A stretch of 64,000 nucleotides of DNA from Fagopyrum homotropicum (lineage: Eukaryota; Streptophyta; Magnoliopsida; Caryophyllales; Polygonaceae), in assembly GCA_033239125.1 (NCBI GenBank), contig BSWB01000003.1, positions 137,864,320-137,928,319 on the forward strand, written 5' to 3'. The notes below the pieces were generated by a model. It was not told the DNA's origin. It did not search any database and saw nothing but the letters and a program-made list of their open reading frames with translations. Numbering within the stretch: position 1 is the first letter of the stretch; every line of letters starts with the position of its first letter. Position numbers and translations under genes: made by a program. Of this stretch, positions 58,536-64,000 are shown one piece after another.

Positions 58536-60350
58536 CCTCTCTCACGCCACCTCCCACTGTATTCATCTTCATCCCCTTCTCCCCACTGGGCTTGGTAGCA
58601 AACACTCCCCAACTCTCCCTCTACAACCACCAGATGAGCAACCACCAGATGAACAACCATCAAACCTCTCCCGGGCTGTCATATTCCATGCCAAACAGAT
58701 GTTGCTTCATATCCCCTGGACCCTACACCACCTCAACCTCAGCACAGTACCTCTACTTTTCACGCAACAGCAAATGTCAGCAAGCAGCTCCCCCTCACCA
58801 TTTTCATTGATCTCTCTCCTTTTATTTGTCCTCTGTCTCGCCTGGAATGGGGAAAGGTCTCGCCGCCAGGAAACGCTGCACCTCCGCTGGAAAGACACCA
58901 CCTCGCACGCCGCCACCTTCGCCGGAGAAGGAGCCCAATGACCGTTGAAGAAGCGCCCTGCCTTCTCCTTGCTTCGCTCACCCCTGAACCGCCGCCGAGA
59001 AATAGCCACGGCCGCCAAGGGTAACACCGCCACTGCCACTGGGAGGACCGACCTTCTCCCTTGCCTCGCCCTCGTCACCCACCGGGAATCGAAGCCGGCC
59101 TTGGCGCCTCCTTCGCAGCCGCTTCTCTCCCTCGCTTTGCCCTAGCCGGAGCCCAGCGAAGAGCGCCGTCACGTTCTCTGTTCCTCTCGCAGCGATTGAT
59201 TTGGGTTTACACTGAAACCCTATTTTTCCCTTATTAAATCGGGTATGCCAACCTTTTGGTATAATTGCAAATGTAACCCAGTATTTTGTAATTACAGATT
59301 TGACCCACATTTTTGAAATTAACTTTTATGCCCTTCTGAAAAATTACAGTTTATGACCCTTATTTACAATTTCAGAATATGACCCAAGTTCATGAATTTG
59401 TTCATCTTTGCCCTAAAGAAAAATGTATTTGTCGATTTTTAAACTCGGGTTTCAATTAGGGGGTATTCTTATATTTGTATATACTACATATTATGCCTTT
59501 GTTGGATTAATCTCGGTTAATGGCAAAGATTTTATTGTGGGTATTAACCTTGGCTTTGAAAACGAGTTTTATCTTAAGTTTATGATGTTATACAATTTGC
59601 CCGGAATATTATAATACGGTTTTTAACTTGGGTTTTAGAAGTGGGATTTTCCTTATATTATATATGTTCATTATTCCGTTCAAATTTAGCTTATAAGCTA
59701 AATTAGTCTAGTTTGGTGATAGGTTCGGAAGCGCCTCGAAAGGCCTAACAAGTCCAAGTCAACATCCGTTGAACAACTTGCGTCTTTTGACGTCGTGTGA
59801 GTACTCTTTCTTCTCGATCTAGTTATGTTAAGTTTTAGTATCACGCTAGGATGGATCTAGCATAACTTAGAGTTAATGCCAAGTAGTGGCTTTGCCTTAG
59901 GTGAGTTTCGAGGATTTGATATTGTTGATGGATTGATGTTGATTCTAAGCTTGAGGTTGTTGGTTATCTTGTGAGGTTGTTATAAGGCTTTAAGTTATAT
60001 AGTTGATCTTGTGAGCGTTTTGAGGCTCGAGGTGAGGTTGTATGATCTTGTGGGATTTTAAAGTTTAGGTTTGGCTTATCCTAGTTGCATTGTGAGTTAT
60101 GATCTTGCGAGATCTGAGGGTTTAGAAGTCTTAGGACTTCTGGCTTGTGTTGAGTGTGATGTGAGCATGAGAGATTCTAGGATGCGGTCCTTGATTTGAG
60201 AGTCAAATGGTCTTGCGTAGATCATTTGTATAGAAGTGTAAAACTTCTATTGTGAGTGGGTTGTTGTTGATATAGTTATCTTCTTGTGAGCAGGTTACGG
60301 GCTTCCTCCCAAAGGAAGCGAGAGTGTCGTGAGTTGAGTGTGGTGACGAG

Positions 60351-60823
60351 GTAAGTCTCCGGACTTACTTAGCTCGTATTCTATGTATTAGATTCGATGC
60401 GTGTTTGGTGGTGTGTGTTTTATCGCTTTCATTATAACTTATAAAACCGGAATTAGGATTACCGACCTTTATATATTATTTGGCCCAAGTGTATGATAAC
60501 GGGCGGTGACAACTTGTCTAGCTCTTGCGTAGAGTTAGGAGGTTCTTGGCGACTAGCCCGTGTGGTTAGACGGTCGGAGGCATCCACCGTTCCATGCGGT
60601 AAGTGGGGACCGAGGCGAGTTTCGGGAGATTCTCGTGTCACAAAAGAAGTTGAATTAGAACGGGATACGACTTAATAATAAAAAGATAATAAACCGGACT
60701 TGTGTGATTTGGTGTACATTGTGTGTTATGTTGTTTTACTTGTGTTTGTGCCTTTCACCTTGATTCTAATGCTTCGAATCTTAGCTAACGGTTTTATACC
60801 GATTGTTGTAGATTGCCTTGCAG
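60351..60823 (+). other. Predicted intron in E LTR
   Basis: Donor AG|GTAAGTC at 60351 pairs with GACTTAC (60362-60368) across TCCG. GCTAACGG near 60784; acceptor CCTTGCAG|GTTAG ends at 60823. Island GTGACA...TGTCAC at 60506-60641. Confidence 0.5.
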
Positions 60824-61166
60824 GTTAGGATTGTGGCCGAGAGATCCAGAAGAGTGGGCAGCCGGGGTTCCGTACATTTTAGGAGTGGGTTTTGGTTGGA
60901 GTCGGGTTGTGTTTTATTCTGCGTTTATTATGTTGGTATGCCGCGTGTATGGCGTTTTGGTCTTTGGTGTTGTTTCTCGGCTGAAGTCTTTTGGTTGTTC
61001 GGTTTTGGGTTTCATTGTATTGCATAAAATTGTATTTCGTGTTTGCCTTTATTTGTGCCATGTTGGAAAGGTCCGGTGAAATTGTTGTCAGGCTAAGGGT
61101 CGGGACCCATTGTGAGGTCCCAACCCGTAGCATCCCGAGTCCCGCGGATTTGGGGTGTTACAAAAG

Positions 61167-61184
61167 TGGTATCAGAGCCCTAGG
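61167..61184 (+). other. Primer binding site of element E
   Basis: TGGTATCAGAGCCCTAGG, initiator-Met tRNA type, four bases after the LTR. Confidence 0.93.
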
Positions 61185-63772
61185 TTGACAACAATGGCAC
61201 TCGCAATCTTCTAAAGGCCGAATAAGGAATAAACAGAACCCCGCGGGTTATGAGTTTTCGTTTTCAAAATCACATGCATGAGTTGGGGTAGAATGTACGG
61301 ACCACCACTCCTTCCGCTGATCTCGGCAGCATAGTTTATTGGACTTGATATGTATATGTATATATGTATATATGTATATTATATGAGGTTTGTACTTATG
61401 CATGATAGAATTGATGTGTATCTTTGTGATTGTATGTTGCATGATGAACTTGATATATGTTTATTGTTATATATGTGGACGGCTATATGTTTTGGGACCT
61501 TATATTGTGGATGAAATGTTGGATGTATTATATTGGTAGTGATATGGACGTAGGATTTATATAGTTATGTATACGTATTCTTATTATATATAGTAGTAGC
61601 ATATGGAGTTACGGGACCTAATAGAAAAGATGATAAGTATAGTATCATCACCTTTAAAGACAATGTGGTTGGCTTGAGATAGCGTTCATATGTGGAGGAG
61701 TACACTCAATTATCTAGTTGAGCATTTCGTGTTAACAAATACCATGACGTTCTCGGATTCCTTTAAAAGGATGTCGAAGAGGAGGATTAGAAATGACATA
61801 AACAAAGGACAAACGAGTAGAAAGAAGAACTCGAGACAACTTAAGAGAATCAAGATGGAAGCAATACAAGAAAAGGAAGCAACATTAAAGTGTAGAAGTG
61901 GTTATAAAGAAACCGGGATTGAACGACAACGTGACCAATAGATATTACGAGTATAAATTCTTTGAGAAGACACGTGGACAACTAAAGATGCGAATCGAGG
62001 AGAAGATGGGTATATTCTAACAAGGTTAAAGGTGACATTCTATTAAGATGCAAAGCTTTCCTTAGACGTTTCTAAGCATTGGAGTTAAGATGAGAGAAGT
62101 GAACGAAACATGTGAGAAGGATTTAAAATTCCGTAAGTTAAGTTTACGAGGTACCAAAAAGTAAAGTTACAACATTACTAGAGCTATAAGAAGAAGGGCA
62201 TGGTGAGGAGTCACGTGGAGTTGACCGATTTTCATTATGATGATAAGACTAAGAAGCACCAAGAAGGAGGAAGTGTGTATAAATGATGATCCTAAGAAGA
62301 TGGAAGCCGAAACAAGGAACTTTGATCGAAAGACTTAAGCTACCAATCAAGAGGAACATGAACTGACGATATATGAGGCTAGAATTTTGGTGAAGGTGTA
62401 CTTGAAGGACAACATGGAATAATGGTTAAGCCTATGAAAGGGAGAGATACGAAACAACAAGGCCAAGAAGATATGGTTACCTTATAAGGAAAGGAAGCGT
62501 AGAATGTAGAGGGGACTAACGGAGTTCAAGGTAAACTACCTCGAGAAGGGTTACCGTCATGAGAATGGTAACATGGAAAGTGTAGTAAAATGGTAAGTCA
62601 TTGACCTTGGAGAAGGTCAAATGTAAGTTGACCGGTGACAACTGAGAACGCCAAGGTGCGGGTTGTCTATTGATGAGTGTAGAGGGGATGAGTAAACAAG
62701 ACTATGGAAAATAAAGGATCGACAACAAGATCTTAGACAATGGTAAGGAAGTACATCAACGGAAGCGTAATTGTCTTAAACAAATAATGTCGAAGGAGTT
62801 TGAGCCAGTAGATGTTATAGACCTCCTAGGGGAAGGATGGAGATGACCCTTTGCGACCTTCTTAGGTCATGAGAACGGCATATGGGAGAACGACACGAAT
62901 TAGAGGTTTTAAAGTTTGATCACGGTAAAGGGGAAGTAGTGAATCAAGAAGAAGGTAAGGTGTCATGGTGGTGGTACGTAAACGGGAGTATATAGAGGAT
63001 GCAGGGTAGGAAATGGATGGTATGTTACCACAGGCAAGAGATAAGTCAAGTTTATAGACTCACACGGAAAAGACATGGTGGCTATGGCGTGAAGGGAGGA
63101 CCTAGATTAGGGGAACGCTGTAAGCTTAGAGTTATGATGTTAGTACCTGGAGATATAATGAGTTTGATATTTTAGTGGTTTTGGATGGGGAGTTGTTCTC
63201 TAGCATTTTCCACGGGGCATACCGGTACAGTTGTGAGGTTGTTCATGGAATATCGAGAGATGCATAAGAGAGTAGGAGAAGATAGAAGTTTTGAAGTTTG
63301 ATGTCGATGTGATATGTACAAGAAGTACATGAAAGATTGAGGTTAAAGTCTCTACGGTCGGATTGACGTTACATAAGAAAATGAAGTAGGTTTTATACCT
63401 ACTTGAAGGAATGGTGCAATCTTATATATAATATATAGAACGGTTCCCACATGATGGGATGTCATAGAAGTAAAGAAGATAAGGTCAATTGTTTGGAAGC
63501 ATGGTTAAGTCATGTAGTTTGGATCCTTATGGTAGCACATAAGTGAGAAACCTTAAAAGATTATTACAATCATTCCATCAAAGAGGGAATATGGGATTAA
63601 GTTAAAAGAATACTTAAATAAGGCCACAAGAGTCATAAGACTCAAGCAAATGTTTCCAATTCAAGAAAAGACGAATCTTTGAAAGAAAACAGTCATTGTT
63701 ATAACCGGAGAAGGAGCAATTCACGTGTTCAAAGGATGTTGCCCCAACCGATTGGGGTAGATCATTAGTATC
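61185..63772 (+). pseudogene. Decayed gag/protease region of element E
   Basis: No long frame. The segment 61690-61941 stays open for 83 codons. It starts MWRSTLNYLVEHFVLTN, then has a lysine/arginine-rich part (KRMSKRRIRNDINKGQ), and aligns with the Gag-side stretch of D1 and D2 (about 17700-17900). A (TATATG)n-like run lies at 61348-61385. The protease and zinc knuckles are not recognisable. The order of conserved blocks relative to D suggests common descent from an already defective ancestor. Confidence 0.55.
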
Positions 63773-64000
63773 ATGACCACTTGTCAAGTTTTAAGACAAG
63801 GTTGTTTCAGTCTTATGTTATGGGACGAAAGAGGAAAATACGAAAACCGAGATATGATATCATGGACTCCAATACGTCAGAATGTGGATTTTTCCACTAA
63901 GGTCAAGCTTGACACAATTCCGATATCTAAGGCGTCGTATGGAATGACGCTTGTGAAGAGACATGAGTTGTGGAAGCAAGTGAAGGAGCAATTGCAATAA
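63773..64000 (+). pseudogene. Start of reverse transcriptase region of element E
   Basis: A 75-codon open frame ending at TAA 63998-64000. Its C-terminal third (VKLDTIPISKASYGMT, then VKRHELWKQVKEQLQ) matches the gypsy RT entry motif (L-PGT-PIS-APYRM...EL--QL-ELL). The stop falls where the family continues with the LL-KGFIRPS segment, so pol is interrupted here unless sequence beyond the window shows otherwise. The matching part of D1 is near 19490-19610. Confidence 0.65.

Larger units (their letters stand above)
58172..61162 (+). repeat. Element E 5' LTR (2,991 bp)
   Basis: TGTAACGCCCCAAA to GGTGTTACA. It contains a (TTTA)n run (58386-58420), a 27-bp perfect tandem duplication (58482-58508 and 58509-58535), a GC-rich leader-like region (58840-59170) and the predicted intron 60351-60823. 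Confidence 0.92.
58172..64000 (+). mobile_element. Element E: gypsy LTR retrotransposon, 5' part
   Basis: 5' LTR 58172-61162, primer site 61167-61184, internal region to the window edge. It is related to D: same LTR ends, same order of conserved blocks (GTGAGTA, GGATCTAGCATAACTTAGAG, hairpin donor, island, CAG|GTTAG), and a similar basic Gag-side stretch. Confidence 0.92.

Noticed and set aside
58501..58941. 146-codon frame in the E LTR
   Set aside because: Includes the 27-bp tandem duplication and a CT/GC-rich leader. No domain, no start context and no homologous frame in D.

Overview
This window is flowering-plant nuclear DNA, almost certainly from a large, repeat-rich heterochromatic region. 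It is AT-rich. I found no intact host gene, no rRNA or tRNA gene, no CRISPR array and no bacterial-type operon. About 88% of it is long terminal repeat (LTR) retrotransposon sequence of the Ty3/gypsy type. The evidence is TG...CA-bounded LTRs of 1.8-3.1 kb, initiator-Met-tRNA primer binding sites (TGGTATCAGAGC), polypurine tracts, five-base target duplications, and decayed gag/pol with zinc knuckles, RT, integrase and a chromodomain. Four related LTR families are present (called here A/M, B, D and E), plus one LTR of a Tat/Athila-like element (F).

Layout, left to right. 1-3589: 3' end of an A-family element, with a readable chromodomain ORF and its 3' LTR. It is inserted in the TATA box of the 5' LTR of element B. 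3590-12023: element B, with near-identical LTRs around a dead interior. 12024-12438: a host scrap with a 55-codon open frame. 12439-27732: element M1 (A family, minus strand, target duplication GAACT), which carries element D1 (14604-23699, target duplication GATGG) in its 3' LTR. 27733-35033: non-LTR sequence holding a SINE-like insertion and a tandemly duplicated unit with a broken plant-mobile-domain (PMD) gene. 35034-56251: a second, diverged copy of the M block, carrying D2 (37159-46252) at the same GATGG site and continuing as an LTR-internal-LTR-internal tandem. 56252-58171: an F-element LTR and the end of its internal region. 58172-64000: element E, with its 5' LTR, primer site and internal region up to the start of RT.

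Relative order of events from sequence alone: M inserted, then D inserted into M. The M+D block was then duplicated: the D1 and D2 5' LTRs resemble each other more than each resembles its own 3' LTR. After that, copy 1 lost 409 bp with a hairpin-templated patch and, separately, about 3.35 kb. B inserted recently and A later still. F is inside M, and E is inside F.

The most interesting signals are these. (i) A conserved predicted intron lies inside the LTRs of all four families; its 5' splice site usually forms one arm of a perfect small hairpin. (ii) A 23-bp-arm palindrome was produced by fold-back templating. (iii) Element B looks as if it moved when its coding region was already dead. Divergence figures are hand estimates by eye, not alignments.
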